NCBI RefSeq assembly: GCF_003627095.1
Contig: NZ_CP032627.1
Location: 496,001 to 560,000 of the forward strand
Direction: 5' to 3'
DNA: 64,000 nucleotides
Source: Lactococcus allomyrinae
GTDB taxonomy: Bacteria > Bacillota > Bacilli > Lactobacillales > Streptococcaceae
Numbering within the stretch: the stretch's first letter is position 1; every line of letters begins with the position of its first letter. The translations under genes were made by a program, and so were the position numbers. Below the pieces are notes generated by a model. That model was given only the letters and a program-made list of their open reading frames with translations, ran no database searches and had not been told where the DNA came from. Below are positions 36,855 to 46,026 of this stretch, piece by piece.

Positions 36855-37901
36855 ATGAACATCAAAATCTGCGGTCTCCGCACAAAATCTGCCGTTGACG
36901 AAGCGGTCAAAAACGGCGCAACACACCTCGGCTTTATCCTGTCAAAATCGCACCGTCAAGTCACACCAGAAGCTGTCAGTACGCTGACAGAAAACCTACC
37001 AAAATCGGTCAAAAAAGTTGGCGTGTTTGTCAACGAATCGATTGAATTTGTCAAAAATGCGGTGGCGATTGCTGGGCTTGACCTCGTGCAGCTGCACGGT
37101 GACGAAGACATGGACTATATCCGTCAGATGTCAGTGCCTGTGATTAAAGCTGTCAGTGATTTCGCAAAGATTGCCCAATATGAAAATATTATGTTGCTTT
37201 TAGACAGCCCAAAAGGCGGCAGCGGTCAGACGTTTGACTGGACAAGCGTGCGGGCTGACAGCCTGTCATTGCCCTTTTTTGTGGCGGGCGGCTTGACCCC
37301 CGACAATGTGGCAGCAGCGGTGCAGCATTTTCAGGATTTTCCTCACTTTTACGGCGTGGACGTGTCGTCTGGTGTGGAGACAGATGGGGTCAAGGATTTG
37401 ACGAAAATCTGTACTTTCATTCAAAATGCAAGTCTGGCACATTATGACGATTTGCTGACAGCGTTTCTGACCCTCACGCAAAGGCTCAATGCACATGGCA
37501 TCATCCCCTATCTGATGGGAAGCGTTGCCGTCCAGTTGGTGGCTGGGTTTTCGACCAATCCTGACGACATCGACATTCAGCTTCGACAGTCTGATTTTGC
37601 GCAATTTGACCGACTGTCAGTGCTGATGGAAGACTTAGGCTACCACTTGATTGATTGGCACGAGCACAAGTTTGAAAAAGGGAATATCCATGTTGGCTTT
37701 GCCAATGTTGAAACGCTGAAAAACTATGCTAACGTTGATTTTACAGCGTTATCAAAAAGTGAACTCGGTGAATTTTATTTGCCAAATCTTCAGCAAAATA
37801 TCAAAATCTACGAAGCAGCAACTCGCGACAACTGGCGCAATGATAAGTACAAAGATAAAGTGATTTTAGAAAAATTAAAGGAGCTGGAAAATGACCGCTG
37901 A
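36855..37901 (+). CDS. trpF: Phosphoribosylanthranilate isomerase fused to a nucleotidyltransferase-like domain
   Basis: 348 residues. Residues 1 to about 195 are a complete TrpF barrel: KICGLRT with the catalytic Cys, [33 protein letters not shown] and [12 protein letters not shown]. After [11 protein letters not shown] a second domain of about 150 residues has [13 protein letters not shown]...DDIDIQL, the G-S...D-x-D pattern of nucleotidyltransferase folds. Standard TrpF is near 200 residues. I recall long TrpF entries from L. lactis but cannot check. The fusion is continuous with no sign of a lost stop. Overlaps the next gene by 11 nt. Confidence 0.9.
   Translation: MNIKICGLRTKSAVDEAVKNGATHLGFILSKSHRQVTPEAVSTLTENLPKSVKKVGVFVNESIEFVKNAVAIAGLDLVQLHGDEDMDYIRQMSVPVIKAVSDFAKIAQYENIMLLLDSPKGGSGQTFDWTSVRADSLSLPFFVAGGLTPDNVAAAVQHFQDFPHFYGVDVSSGVETDGVKDLTKICTFIQNASLAHYDDLLTAFLTLTQRLNAHGIIPYLMGSVAVQLVAGFSTNPDDIDIQLRQSDFAQFDRLSVLMEDLGYHLIDWHEHKFEKGNIHVGFANVETLKNYANVDFTALSKSELGEFYLPNLQQNIKIYEAATRDNWRNDKYKDKVILEKLKELENDR
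36973..36990. repeat. CTGTCAG palindrome in trpF
   Basis: CTGTCAG-TACG-CTGACAG, 7 bp arms, 4 nt centre, read within AVSTLTEN. Confidence 0.85.
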
Positions 37902-38424
37902 AAGCGAAGTAACGATTCGCTCCATTCAAAAAGCGGATTTACATGAATTATGGGCAATCAGCTACGGTCAAAAAGCGGATTTGACCTGGATGGCGTACAA
38001 CGGTCCGTATTTTCAAAACCCGATTTTGACTTGGGAAGAATTTTCAGCAAAAATCGCTCCTAAAATCAACCAATCGAATTTTGCACTGATTATCTATGAA
38101 AATCAGATTGTCGGGCAACTTTCGAGCCACTGGTATGACGGCGACTTGCAAAACTGGCTGGAGTTTGGACTTGTTATCTATGACAGCAGGCTTTGGGGCA
38201 AAGGTATTGGCGCAGCCGCTGTACGCCTATGGATGCGGCAACTTTTCGACACTTACCCCGAAATCCAACACCTTGGCTTCACCACTTGGTCAGGAAATCC
38301 AGGCATGATGAAACTCGGCGAAAAATGTGGCTTACAGCGCGAAGGACAAATCCGCAAAGTCCGCTTTTGGCAGGGAAATTGGTATGACTCGGTGAAATAT
38401 GGGATTCTGAGAGAAGAATTATGA
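37891..38424 (+). CDS. GNAT acetyltransferase, RimJ/RimL type
   Basis: 177 residues. [25 protein letters not shown] is the acetyl-CoA segment; [24 protein letters not shown] follows. Fifth GNAT of the trp region. AAAGGAG precedes the ATG within the trpF 3' end. Confidence 0.85.
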   Translation: MTAESEVTIRSIQKADLHELWAISYGQKADLTWMAYNGPYFQNPILTWEEFSAKIAPKINQSNFALIIYENQIVGQLSSHWYDGDLQNWLEFGLVIYDSRLWGKGIGAAAVRLWMRQLFDTYPEIQHLGFTTWSGNPGMMKLGEKCGLQREGQIRKVRFWQGNWYDSVKYGILREEL

Positions 38425-39059
38425 CTAAGTTTAAAAATATGAAATGGCTCTTCTTTGACCTAGGTTCGACACTTATCAACGAAGAAAAAGCACAAGAAAT
38501 ACGAATCAGAGAAAGTGTGAAACTCCTTGTAGAGCAAGGTATTTCAATGACTGAACAACAATTTTTTCAGGAAATGTGCAATGCTTCAAAACGTTATGAA
38601 CCGCAGTATCTAGCAGTCATGGAAAATCTGGGGAGCGACAAAATAGTGTCTTATCCCCATCAACTTGAGCAACTCTATGCAGAGACCTTGCCGCTCTTAG
38701 ACAAGTTGCGACAACGCTATAAAATAGGAATCATCGCCAACCAATCGCTGACAGGTGCAGATCTTCTAAAAAAATGGCAGTTACAAGATAAAATAGATTT
38801 CATGAATTCATCCGCAGATTTTGGTATTGCAAAACCAAACTTGGAAATATTTAAAACAGCGCTGGAATTCTGTGATTGTGAGCCAGAAAATATTTGTATG
38901 ATTGGGGATAGACTGGATAATGATATCTTTCCCGCCAAACAGCTTGGAATGAAAACGATATGGGTCAAACAAGGCTTTGGAGCTTATCAGATACCGATTT
39001 CAAGGGCTTATGAGCCAGATTTGGAAGTTGAAAGTTTGAAAGAGTTGTTTGATTTGTAA
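38421..39059 (+). CDS. HAD superfamily hydrolase
   Basis: 212 residues. Motif I WLFFDLGSTL has Asp-Leu-Gly where D-x-D is usual, so the second Asp is missing and phosphatase activity is uncertain; dehalogenase-like or altered members exist. Motif II region IIANQS and motif III/IV MIGDRLDNDI are present. ATGA overlap with the GNAT gene. A modular repeat follows. Confidence 0.8.
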   Translation: MTKFKNMKWLFFDLGSTLINEEKAQEIRIRESVKLLVEQGISMTEQQFFQEMCNASKRYEPQYLAVMENLGSDKIVSYPHQLEQLYAETLPLLDKLRQRYKIGIIANQSLTGADLLKKWQLQDKIDFMNSSADFGIAKPNLEIFKTALEFCDCEPENICMIGDRLDNDIFPAKQLGMKTIWVKQGFGAYQIPISRAYEPDLEVESLKELFDL

Positions 39060-39238
39060 CAGGTTTAACTTAGCAAGTGCGTACTAATTCCCCACCTAGG
39101 TGTAACAACTAGCATATCTCTAAACGCTAGATCCTATCTTAGGTGGCGGGATAAGCAGCACTAAACTCTGCTTTCGTTCTACTAACATCGTTGGGGGATT
39201 CTTTCTCCCTCAACGATGGAGTAATCACTTCAAGGAGA
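39060..39238. repeat. Modular intergenic repeat, copy 9
   Basis: Compact copy with both ends: CTTAGCAAGTGCGTACTAATTCCCC at the left and ATCGTTGGGGGATTC...CTCCCTCAACGAT plus GTAATCACTTC at the right. It shows the minimal element to be about 175 bp. The right hairpin ends just before the ribosome site of the next gene. Confidence 0.8.
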
Positions 39239-39244
39239 ACAAAA

Positions 39245-39649
39245 ATGTCGTATTCAACATCTGGCATAGACCATATCGGTCTAACCGTGAAAGATTTAAC
39301 AGCCAGCACGAACTTTTTCATCAACTGCTTAGGTTTCAAAAAAGTGGGCGAGCGTCCAGAATATCCAGCGGTGTTTGTTGCTGATGACGCAGTCATGATG
39401 ACGCTCTGGCAGGCAAAAGATGACGCTGAAATTCTGGATTTTGACCGTAGGCATCATATTGGACTCCACCATCTCGCTTTTCGTGTCCCAAATCATGAGC
39501 AGCTCGACCAGTTATTTGCTAAAATAAAAAATGAGCAAACGATCAACATTGAGTTTGCGCCAGAAACCCTCGGTACAACAGAAGCACGCCATTTTATGAT
39601 TCATGAACCAAGTGGAAATCGGATTGAATTTATTTCAAGAAATGCTTAA
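39245..39649 (+). CDS. Glyoxalase/VOC superfamily protein
   Basis: 134 residues from the ATG at 39245 with CAAGGAG upstream; the longer TTG frame would read through the repeat. GIDHIGLTVKDL and HHIGLHHLAFRV supply the two metal-site His residues, and FMIHEPSGNRIEFI the Glu. Resembles glyoxalase I/fosfomycin-resistance-type VOC proteins; substrate unknown. Confidence 0.82.
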   Translation: MSYSTSGIDHIGLTVKDLTASTNFFINCLGFKKVGERPEYPAVFVADDAVMMTLWQAKDDAEILDFDRRHHIGLHHLAFRVPNHEQLDQLFAKIKNEQTINIEFAPETLGTTEARHFMIHEPSGNRIEFISRNA

Positions 39650-39684
39650 GGGTACCTCTAAAAATCAGAACTGAAAGGAACAAA

Positions 39685-40584
39685 ATGCCAGAAATCATCA
39701 CAACAAAACAGGGAAAGATTGAAGTAGAGATAGAAGGAACAGGCTTTCCAGTTATTGCCATTCATGGCAGTCCTGGCGGCTGGGACGGCGCGAAAATGAT
39801 GCTTGATTTTTTACCATCAGACAAATTTCAAAAAATTGCCTTTTCACGACCTGGTTATCTCGGAACGCTGCTGAATGAAAAAGATGATTCGATTGACCAC
39901 GAAGCCGATTTGATTGCCGCAATGCTTGAGCATCTAAAGATTAAACGTGCAGCAGTTTTGGCTTGGTCAGGTGGCGGTCCATCTGCTTATCGTTTGGCGG
40001 TGCGCCATCCAGAGCAGATTTCGAGCATGGTGATGATTGCAGCAGTGAGTGAGCGTTGGATTTGCCCACCTTATCCTGCGTCGGACAGGTTTCTCTATGG
40101 CACAGCCTTTGGGAAATCTCTTGTTCATTTTCTTGCAAAGGTTACACCAAAACAGATTATCAGCGGTGCGCTGGCAGGTGAGGGAAAGCTCAGCAATGCA
40201 GAAGTTCAGAAGCAGACAGAAAGCGTGATGGCGCATTCAGCGCAGCGTAAAGCCGTTCTTGACGTGGCAAAAACCATGAATTGGGTCGGTAAGCGAAAGC
40301 CAGGTTGGGACAATGATGTTAAAAATTATGCCAAGATTGATCGCCTAGAGTTAGAAAAAGTGCACTGTCCAGTACTGATTGTCCAAGGTGACGTAGATAC
40401 CGATGTGCTTCCTTTTTACAGTGAAAATGCACACAAACGGCTTAGCAATAGTCAGCTTATCCTAGTGAAAAATGGCACACATCTCGCGTTCTATGCCCAT
40501 CCTGATGCAGAAAAAATTCAAGCGCAAGTTGAAACGTGGTTTTTGGAGCATTTTAGTCAAAAAATCAAGGAGGAGAAAAGATGA
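39685..40584 (+). CDS. Alpha/beta hydrolase
   Basis: 299 residues. AIHGSPGGWDG is the oxyanion loop, LAWSGGGPSAYRL the nucleophile elbow with Ser in G-x-S-x-G-like context (W-S-G-G), and NGTHLAF the catalytic His; Asp is probably in QGDVDTD. No signal peptide. ATGA overlap with the SDR gene. Substrate unknown. Confidence 0.82.
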   Translation: MPEIITTKQGKIEVEIEGTGFPVIAIHGSPGGWDGAKMMLDFLPSDKFQKIAFSRPGYLGTLLNEKDDSIDHEADLIAAMLEHLKIKRAAVLAWSGGGPSAYRLAVRHPEQISSMVMIAAVSERWICPPYPASDRFLYGTAFGKSLVHFLAKVTPKQIISGALAGEGKLSNAEVQKQTESVMAHSAQRKAVLDVAKTMNWVGKRKPGWDNDVKNYAKIDRLELEKVHCPVLIVQGDVDTDVLPFYSENAHKRLSNSQLILVKNGTHLAFYAHPDAEKIQAQVETWFLEHFSQKIKEEKR

Positions 40585-41261
40585 AGTACGCTTTAATTAT
40601 AGGTGCCTCAAGGGGGATTGGCTTGGGGCTTGTCAGAGCCTTATCTGAGGAAGAGTGGCAAGTGACAGGTACAGTCCGTCAGTCGTCAGGAACGTTGTTA
40701 CATGATTTGGCACAAAAAATAGAAGCTATCCAAGTTGAGCAGGTCGATATTACGCGAGATGACGAAGTGAGTGCGTTGATTAGTCGTCTGTCAGCGCAGA
40801 AATTTGATTTAATCCTTGTCAATGCAGGTATCGCGATTGCTGACAAACCTGTCAGTGAGGTTACAGCTGACGAATTTAGCAAAATCATGCTGACCAACGC
40901 TTATGCCCCTGCAAAATTGATTGAGCTGATGGCAAATTTATTAACGAACAAGGGCACACTTGCGCTGACCTCCTCACGTCAAGGATCAATTAGTCAAAAT
41001 ACACGAGGAGACAATGCGGTATATCGCGCCAGCAAGTCTGCATTGAACCAACTGATGAAATCCTACAGTGCAAAAAATCCTGAACAGTCCATTTTGCTTT
41101 TGCATCCAGGCTGGGTGAAGACTGATTTGGGAAATAGCGCGGGACAAGCACCCTTGACCGTCACAGAAAGCACCGCAGGCTTAGTGCAAGTCATCACGCA
41201 ACACTTAGGCGAAGTTGGCATTCAGTTTTTGGATTATCAAGGAAAAACAGTGGATTGGTAA
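40581..41261 (+). CDS. Short-chain dehydrogenase/reductase
   Basis: 226 residues. GASRGIGLGLV is the NAD(P) Rossmann motif, LVNAGIA the NAG motif, and the Ser...YRASKSALNQ (Tyr-x-x-x-Lys) the catalytic site. C-factor-like SDR of unknown substrate. Overlaps the alpha/beta hydrolase gene; the membrane protein gene follows after 9 nt. The outward CTGACA/TGTCAG pair at 40840-40856 encodes ADKPVS. Confidence 0.87.
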   Translation: MKYALIIGASRGIGLGLVRALSEEEWQVTGTVRQSSGTLLHDLAQKIEAIQVEQVDITRDDEVSALISRLSAQKFDLILVNAGIAIADKPVSEVTADEFSKIMLTNAYAPAKLIELMANLLTNKGTLALTSSRQGSISQNTRGDNAVYRASKSALNQLMKSYSAKNPEQSILLLHPGWVKTDLGNSAGQAPLTVTESTAGLVQVITQHLGEVGIQFLDYQGKTVDW

Positions 41262-41270
41262 GGAAGAAAA

Positions 41271-42074
41271 ATGAATTTAATAAAGATTGTACTTTCCTCT
41301 ATTTCTTGGATGACTGTTGTAATTATAACGGCTAGATTTTTGATTGATAGAGTATCAGCAACTCCTGTAGAGCGAAATTTAGAAAATAACTACCAACGTT
41401 TTTTTAGGCATCTATCCAATATAATCGAAATAACATTATATTTTACGATAATAATTACAAGCATTTATACCACGTTAAGTGAAAAAGGAGGAAAGCAGCC
41501 AAAGAACTCGATTTCAAGTTCTAATGCTGTTGTCTACATTATTATATCGGGGTTTTTACTAGTATCTCTAATTTATTGGGCATTAAATAGATGGTATCAA
41601 GAAGACTTTCAACAAAAATTAGTTACCAAATTAAAGATTGATGGGGAAGAACAAGAATTTATTGTTCTTAAGAGAATATTAAAAGATAGTGTCCTTCTAC
41701 AACCCATAGTAGAAAAAACTCAGTTCTTAATTTTACCCTATGAGTTACTTCAAAATCACTTATTAGTTTTGGAAAAGATGTCGGATGTAAAAATTAGAAG
41801 AATAAAAAGAATTTATGAAACATGGAATATTACTATTGGGGACTTTAAGAGTAGTGATAAAAAAATAAGAAAAAGGGTATCATTGATATTCTTGATTGTT
41901 TTAATTATTGTTATAATAGTATTTGGAACTACACAGCAAAGTGGCTGGATTGCTCGAATAAGCTTTCTAGGAACTTTGATAATATTTTTCGGATTTGCAG
42001 CGTGGTATCAGCATCATGAATACAAGCTTGGCAAGAATTTAATCAATACAACAGATGAAGGAGAAGAATCATGA
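41271..42074 (+). CDS. Membrane protein of unknown function
   Basis: 267 residues with four hydrophobic segments: residues about 5-24, 50-67, 88-105 and, after a long charged cytoplasmic-type stretch, two closely spaced segments near 205-245. I do not recognise the family. The coding sequence is more AT-rich than trpB or trpC beside it and lacks the CTGTCAG palindromes, suggesting separate acquisition. Overlaps trpB by ATGA, so it is firmly within the operon. Confidence 0.65.
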   Translation: MNLIKIVLSSISWMTVVIITARFLIDRVSATPVERNLENNYQRFFRHLSNIIEITLYFTIIITSIYTTLSEKGGKQPKNSISSSNAVVYIIISGFLLVSLIYWALNRWYQEDFQQKLVTKLKIDGEEQEFIVLKRILKDSVLLQPIVEKTQFLILPYELLQNHLLVLEKMSDVKIRRIKRIYETWNITIGDFKSSDKKIRKRVSLIFLIVLIIVIIVFGTTQQSGWIARISFLGTLIIFFGFAAWYQHHEYKLGKNLINTTDEGEES

Positions 42075-43315
42075 CTTACAACAAACCAGACGAAAAAGGC
42101 TTCTACGGCAAATTCGGCGGACAATTCGTCCCTGAAACGCTGATGACTGCCGTTAAAGAACTCGAAACCGCTTACGAAGAAAGTCAACAAGACCCAGAAT
42201 TTCAGGCGGAGCTTGACTATTTGCTCAAAGACTATGTCGGGCGCGAAAATCCGCTTTATTTTGCAAAGCGCTTGACCGACTACGCAGGTGGTGCCAAGAT
42301 TTACCTGAAGCGTGAAGACCTCAACCACACGGGTGCGCACAAAATCAACAACGCCCTCGGACAAGTCCTGCTCGCTCGCAAAATGGGCAAGAACAAGGTC
42401 ATCGCAGAGACAGGTGCAGGGCAACACGGCGTGGCAACAGCCACAGCGGCGGCGCTTTTTGGCATGGAATGTACGATTTACATGGGCGAAGAAGATGTGA
42501 AGCGGCAAGCGCTCAATGTCTTTCGTATGGAATTGCTCGGTGCGAAAGTTCACAGTGTGACGGACGGCTCGCGCGTACTCAAAGATGCGGTCAATGCAGC
42601 GCTGCGTGCGTGGGTCGCGAATGTTGAGGACACGCACTATGTCATGGGTTCCGTCCTCGGTCCGCACCCTTATCCGCAGATTGTGCGCGATTATCAGGCG
42701 GTCATCGGTCGTGAGGCGCGGGCGCAATTTCTCGAAAAAGAGGGCAAGCTCCCTGATGCGCTGGTCGCCTGTGTCGGCGGCGGCTCCAACTCGATGGGCC
42801 TTTTCTATCCTTTTGTCAATGACGAAACGGTCGAAATGTACGGCGTTGAGGCAGCGGGCTTGGGAATTGACAGCCCTTACAATGCAGCAACAATCACCAG
42901 CGGTCGCCCCGGCATTCTCCACGGGCAGCTGATGGACGTGCTGCAGGACGAAAACGGGCAAATCCTCGAAGCGTTCAGTATTTCTGCAGGTCTTGACTAT
43001 CCTGGCATTGGCCCTGAACACAGCTATTTCAACGCGATTGGTCGGGCAAAATACGTCGATATTACTGATGACGAAGCGGTCGAAGCTTTTCAACTCCTCA
43101 GCCGTCAAGAAGGCATTATCCCAGCACTCGAAAGCTCGCACGCCATTGCTTACGCCGTGAAATTGGCTAAGGAACTCGGCAAAGATAAGGCGATGATTGT
43201 CTGCCTGTCTGGTCGTGGGGACAAAGATGTCAATCAGATTAAAGAAAGATTAGAAACTGGCGAGACAAGTCTTGAACATTATGAAAAGATGTATAAAAAG
43301 GATATTGAGAAATGA
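42071..43315 (+). CDS. trpB: Tryptophan synthase beta chain
   Basis: 414 residues. The PLP lysine is in [25 protein letters not shown] and the phosphate loop [10 protein letters not shown] follow. It condenses indole and serine to tryptophan in complex with TrpA. GC content is visibly higher than that of the membrane-protein gene before it. ATGA overlaps at both ends. It is separated from trpA by three unrelated genes, which is rare because TrpA and TrpB form one complex. Confidence 0.97.
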   Translation: MTYNKPDEKGFYGKFGGQFVPETLMTAVKELETAYEESQQDPEFQAELDYLLKDYVGRENPLYFAKRLTDYAGGAKIYLKREDLNHTGAHKINNALGQVLLARKMGKNKVIAETGAGQHGVATATAAALFGMECTIYMGEEDVKRQALNVFRMELLGAKVHSVTDGSRVLKDAVNAALRAWVANVEDTHYVMGSVLGPHPYPQIVRDYQAVIGREARAQFLEKEGKLPDALVACVGGGSNSMGLFYPFVNDETVEMYGVEAAGLGIDSPYNAATITSGRPGILHGQLMDVLQDENGQILEAFSISAGLDYPGIGPEHSYFNAIGRAKYVDITDDEAVEAFQLLSRQEGIIPALESSHAIAYAVKLAKELGKDKAMIVCLSGRGDKDVNQIKERLETGETSLEHYEKMYKKDIEK

Positions 43316-43842
43316 AACTAGAACATTCAGCACTTATCGTTGTTGATTTGAATGCAGCGATACAAAAAATCGTAAGTCATCCGTACCCCTACTCATGGGT
43401 GGAAATCGAGGCAAATAATCGCGCTTTGATGAGCTACTTTTTGGCGGAAAATTGTCCTGTTTTTGTAACCAGTGTGCAACCAAAAATCTTGCCGAAAAGT
43501 TGGGGAAAAGCTTTCGGACGGCAGCTCATTACAGATATTGCAGGCGTAGAAGAAGTAATAAAATTTGGTCCATCAATTTTCACGCAGTCGGACGCAGGTT
43601 TAGCTGAAAAGTTGAAAGCACAAGGTATTACGAAAGTTTTCTTCTCAGGGATTTCTACAAGTAATGGCGTATTCAAATCAGCAAAAGATGCCGTCGCAGA
43701 GCAAGGATTTGACGTCGTTCTGGTGCGTGATGCAACGGCGGATAGAAATGCTTCTGGTTATGAAAAAATTATCAAAGATGAGTTTCCAAAGATTGGAGAA
43801 ATCCAGACGACAGTGGAAATTTTGATGAAAAATGAACGATAA
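43312..43842 (+). CDS. Isochorismatase-family hydrolase
   Basis: 176 residues. ALIVVDLN has the catalytic Asp, the Lys is near [10 protein letters not shown], and [15 protein letters not shown] corresponds to the G-x-x-T/S-x-x-C region, with Gly-Val in place of the usual Cys, so the nucleophile is displaced or absent. Catalysis is therefore uncertain. Overlaps trpB and the next small gene. Confidence 0.78.
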   Translation: MKLEHSALIVVDLNAAIQKIVSHPYPYSWVEIEANNRALMSYFLAENCPVFVTSVQPKILPKSWGKAFGRQLITDIAGVEEVIKFGPSIFTQSDAGLAEKLKAQGITKVFFSGISTSNGVFKSAKDAVAEQGFDVVLVRDATADRNASGYEKIIKDEFPKIGEIQTTVEILMKNER

Positions 43843-44074
43843 AAAATGGATGTTTCGTGCTCGGCGTTTTGGCTGGGGTTTGAGACCACAGACGATAGGG
43901 GGATGGATTTTCACTATCTTTTGGTTGATACTATTCGTTGTACCAGTGGAAATTGCTGCTTTTTTATTCAAATCACAACTAGGCATACTGTTAGGATTAA
44001 TCTGGGCAATATTGGGGAGCATTTTACTCACAATTTTTGCTGTAATTTATTTGAGAAAACATTATCATAGTTGA
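43832..44074 (+). CDS. Small membrane protein
   Basis: 80 residues, two hydrophobic segments (about 24-42 and 48-72) after an aromatic, basic N-terminus [16 protein letters not shown]. Not recognised. Start overlaps the preceding gene by 11 nt, a coupling that supports reality. Confidence 0.55.
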   Translation: MNDKKWMFRARRFGWGLRPQTIGGWIFTIFWLILFVVPVEIAAFLFKSQLGILLGLIWAILGSILLTIFAVIYLRKHYHS

Positions 44075-44108
44075 GAAAAGTTATAAAAATATTGCAAAAC
44101 GGGCGGAC

Positions 44109-45029
44109 ATGATGAAAGAACGAATTTATGGACAAGTTGAGATAGACGGAGATGTATTGTCTTATAAAATCACGGGTCAGGGCGTGCCACTCCTTTGTAT
44201 TGCAGGCGGTGGTGGTGAGGGAGACAGCTTTCTTCCACTCGCAGACCAGCTGGCGGAGCATTTCAGGGTGATTAGCTATGACCGACGTGCCAACGGTCGC
44301 TCTACGGCACATTCTCCCGAATATTTTGACTTGGCACAACAGGCGCGAGATGCTAAAGCCGTGCTTCATGCCGCTGGCGAAAGTTCCGCTTATCTGCTAG
44401 GCAATAGCAGTGGTGCAGTGATTGCGCTGAAAATGTTGCAAGATTTTCCAGATACGGTCAGGAAGGCGCTTTTTCACGAGCCACCTTTGACTCACTTGGC
44501 GGAAAATTCTGAAAAATGGCAGACTTTCATGAGTGATTGCTATCAGTTGGCACTGGATAAAGGGGCTTCTAAGGCAGCAACAAAATTTGGCATGGGAATC
44601 GTGGGGCGTTTTACGCTTGAGCCGCTTTTAGCCGATTTTTATTTGAAACGTTATCTGAGTGCCGAAGCTAAAAAGGAAAGTTTGCCAAAGATTTACGCTG
44701 CACTTGCTGATAAAATTTTTATTGAGCAGGAGCTGTTATCCGTAACGAATTTCTTACCTGACTTTGCTGTATTGGAGAAATCAAAGGAAAAAATGATTTT
44801 CGCGGCAGGCGAGTGGACTTTAGATAAAAAAGTCTGGTTAGCAGAACCTGCCAAAGCTTGTAGTGAAAGGCTAGATTGTGATTTTGTTCGCTTGGCTGGT
44901 GGACATCTTGGGTTTATCAATCATGCGAAAGATTGGCGCAAGATTTTAGAAAATAAGTTTTCTGAGCAAGAAAATATTGAGGAAAACAAAGATGAATATC
45001 AAAAAAGCGGAGGAATTAGCAGGGATTAA
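44109..45029 (+). CDS. Alpha/beta hydrolase
   Basis: 306 residues. [13 protein letters not shown] is the oxyanion region, [12 protein letters not shown] the nucleophile elbow (Ser), and GGHLGFI the catalytic His. Two adjacent ATGs at 44109 and 44112 are possible starts; no strong ribosome site is seen. Its 3' end overlaps the MerR fragment that precedes trpA. Substrate unknown. Confidence 0.8.
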   Translation: MMKERIYGQVEIDGDVLSYKITGQGVPLLCIAGGGGEGDSFLPLADQLAEHFRVISYDRRANGRSTAHSPEYFDLAQQARDAKAVLHAAGESSAYLLGNSSGAVIALKMLQDFPDTVRKALFHEPPLTHLAENSEKWQTFMSDCYQLALDKGASKAATKFGMGIVGRFTLEPLLADFYLKRYLSAEAKKESLPKIYAALADKIFIEQELLSVTNFLPDFAVLEKSKEKMIFAAGEWTLDKKVWLAEPAKACSERLDCDFVRLAGGHLGFINHAKDWRKILENKFSEQENIEENKDEYQKSGGISRD

Positions 45030-45084
45030 AGCGGACAACATTCGTTATTATGAAAAAATTGGATGCAGATTGAAAGAGGAAAAA
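44992..45084 (+). pseudogene. MerR-type helix-turn-helix fragment joined in frame to trpA
   Basis: ATG at 44992 has GAGG 9 nt upstream. It reads [20 protein letters not shown], then EKIGC, the first half of a MerR DNA-binding domain, and stops resembling MerR after about 25 residues. The frame continues without a stop into trpA. It looks like the remnant of a regulator gene removed by deletion, or an N-terminal extension of TrpA. Confidence 0.6.
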
Positions 45085-45855
45085 ATGAAAACATTAGAAA
45101 AACATTTAAAAAATATTAACAAAGTATTCATTCCCTACATCATGGCGGGCGACCATGAGAAAGGACTTGACGGACTGCAAGAAACGATTGACTTGCTTGC
45201 AAATGCAGGTGCATCGGCGATTGAGATTGGCGTGCCTTTCAGCGATCCCGTGGCTGACGGGCCGGTCATTGAGCAGGCCGGACTGCGGGCTTTGGCGAAA
45301 AATGTGAATTTGACAGACATCGTGGCGCACTTACAGGCTGTCAGTAGCGCTGTGCCGCTGATTGTCATGACTTACATGAATCCCGTCTATCAGTATGGCA
45401 CTGACAAATTTCTGTCAGCGCTGACAGAAACTGCTGTCAAAGGTTTGATTGTCCCTGATGTGCCAATGGAAGCACAAAATTTTATCACAGATTTTATTGG
45501 CGACAAGGACATTGCTCTGGTGCAGCTCGTCAGCTTGACTACAGGCACTGAACGCCAAAAAGAACTGGTCAAAAATGCCGAAGGATTTGTCTATGCTGTC
45601 GCTATTAACGGCGTGACAGGAAAAGAAAATGCCTATTCTGATGAGCTGGATGCGCATTTACGTCAGCTGTCGCTACTTTCAGAAGTCCCTGTCTGCGTTG
45701 GTTTCGGTGTCTCTAGTTTGTCAGATGTTGAGCGCTTTAACAAAGTTGCTGACGGCGTCATCGTTGGCTCAAAAATTGTCCGAGATTTGCATGAAGGCAA
45801 AAAAGACGAAGTGCTTGCGTTTATCCAATCAGCTACACAAAATAATAATAAATAA
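45085..45855 (+). CDS. trpA: Tryptophan synthase alpha chain
   Basis: 256 residues from the ATG at 45085, where AAAGAGGAAAA is a good ribosome site and the protein starts as usual (MKTLEKHL...[13 protein letters not shown]). [17 protein letters not shown] includes the catalytic Glu, with the catalytic Asp later near residue 60; [13 protein letters not shown] and GFGVSS form the phosphate loops. It cleaves indole-glycerol phosphate. A longer 287-residue product using the upstream MerR-derived start is possible. A palindrome encodes LSALTET. Confidence 0.95.
   Translation: MKTLEKHLKNINKVFIPYIMAGDHEKGLDGLQETIDLLANAGASAIEIGVPFSDPVADGPVIEQAGLRALAKNVNLTDIVAHLQAVSSAVPLIVMTYMNPVYQYGTDKFLSALTETAVKGLIVPDVPMEAQNFITDFIGDKDIALVQLVSLTTGTERQKELVKNAEGFVYAVAINGVTGKENAYSDELDAHLRQLSLLSEVPVCVGFGVSSLSDVERFNKVADGVIVGSKIVRDLHEGKKDEVLAFIQSATQNNNK
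45411..45428. repeat. Perfect 18 bp palindrome in trpA
   Basis: TCTGTCAGCGCTGACAGA is fully self-complementary, read as LSALTE. Confidence 0.9.
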
Positions 45856-45876
45856 AATAAATATTCTAATTTATTG

Positions 45877-45905
45877 TTGACAACGGTTTCTTGAAATGTT
45901 ATACT
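45877..45905 (+). promoter_or_regulatory. bgl operon promoter with overlapping cre-like site
   Basis: TTGACA (45877-45882), 17 bp, TATACT (45900-45905). TGACAACGGTTTCT at 45878-45891 matches the cre consensus at 13 of 14 positions and covers the -35 box; ACGGTTTC recurs at 45920-45927. CcpA repression is inferred. Confidence 0.75.
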
Positions 45906-45936
45906 TATAGTCAAATAAAACGGTTTCACAAAAAAT

Positions 45937-46006
45937 GGATAGTGATTATTAAGTTAAGCTAGACCTTATCATACCCTATATCTATAGGGTGGGTAAGGTC
46001 TTTTTT
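45937..46006 (+). promoter_or_regulatory. LicT/BglG ribonucleic antiterminator (RAT) and terminator
   Basis: GGATAGTGATTATTAAGTTAAGC...ACC (45937-45965) resembles RAT sites. It overlaps the 5' arm of the terminator AGACCTTA...TAAGGTCT with inner ACCCTATA/TAGGGT and a T run. Binding of the antiterminator encoded next would permit read-through. Confidence 0.8.
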
Positions 46007-46026
46007 GTGAAATAATGGAGTAAAAT

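Noticed and set aside
42014-43141. 375-codon open frame on the minus strand opposite trpB
   Set aside because: It mirrors the well-conserved trpB frame; biased codon use of this GC-richer gene leaves the opposite strand open. Its sequence resembles no family and it has no ribosome site.
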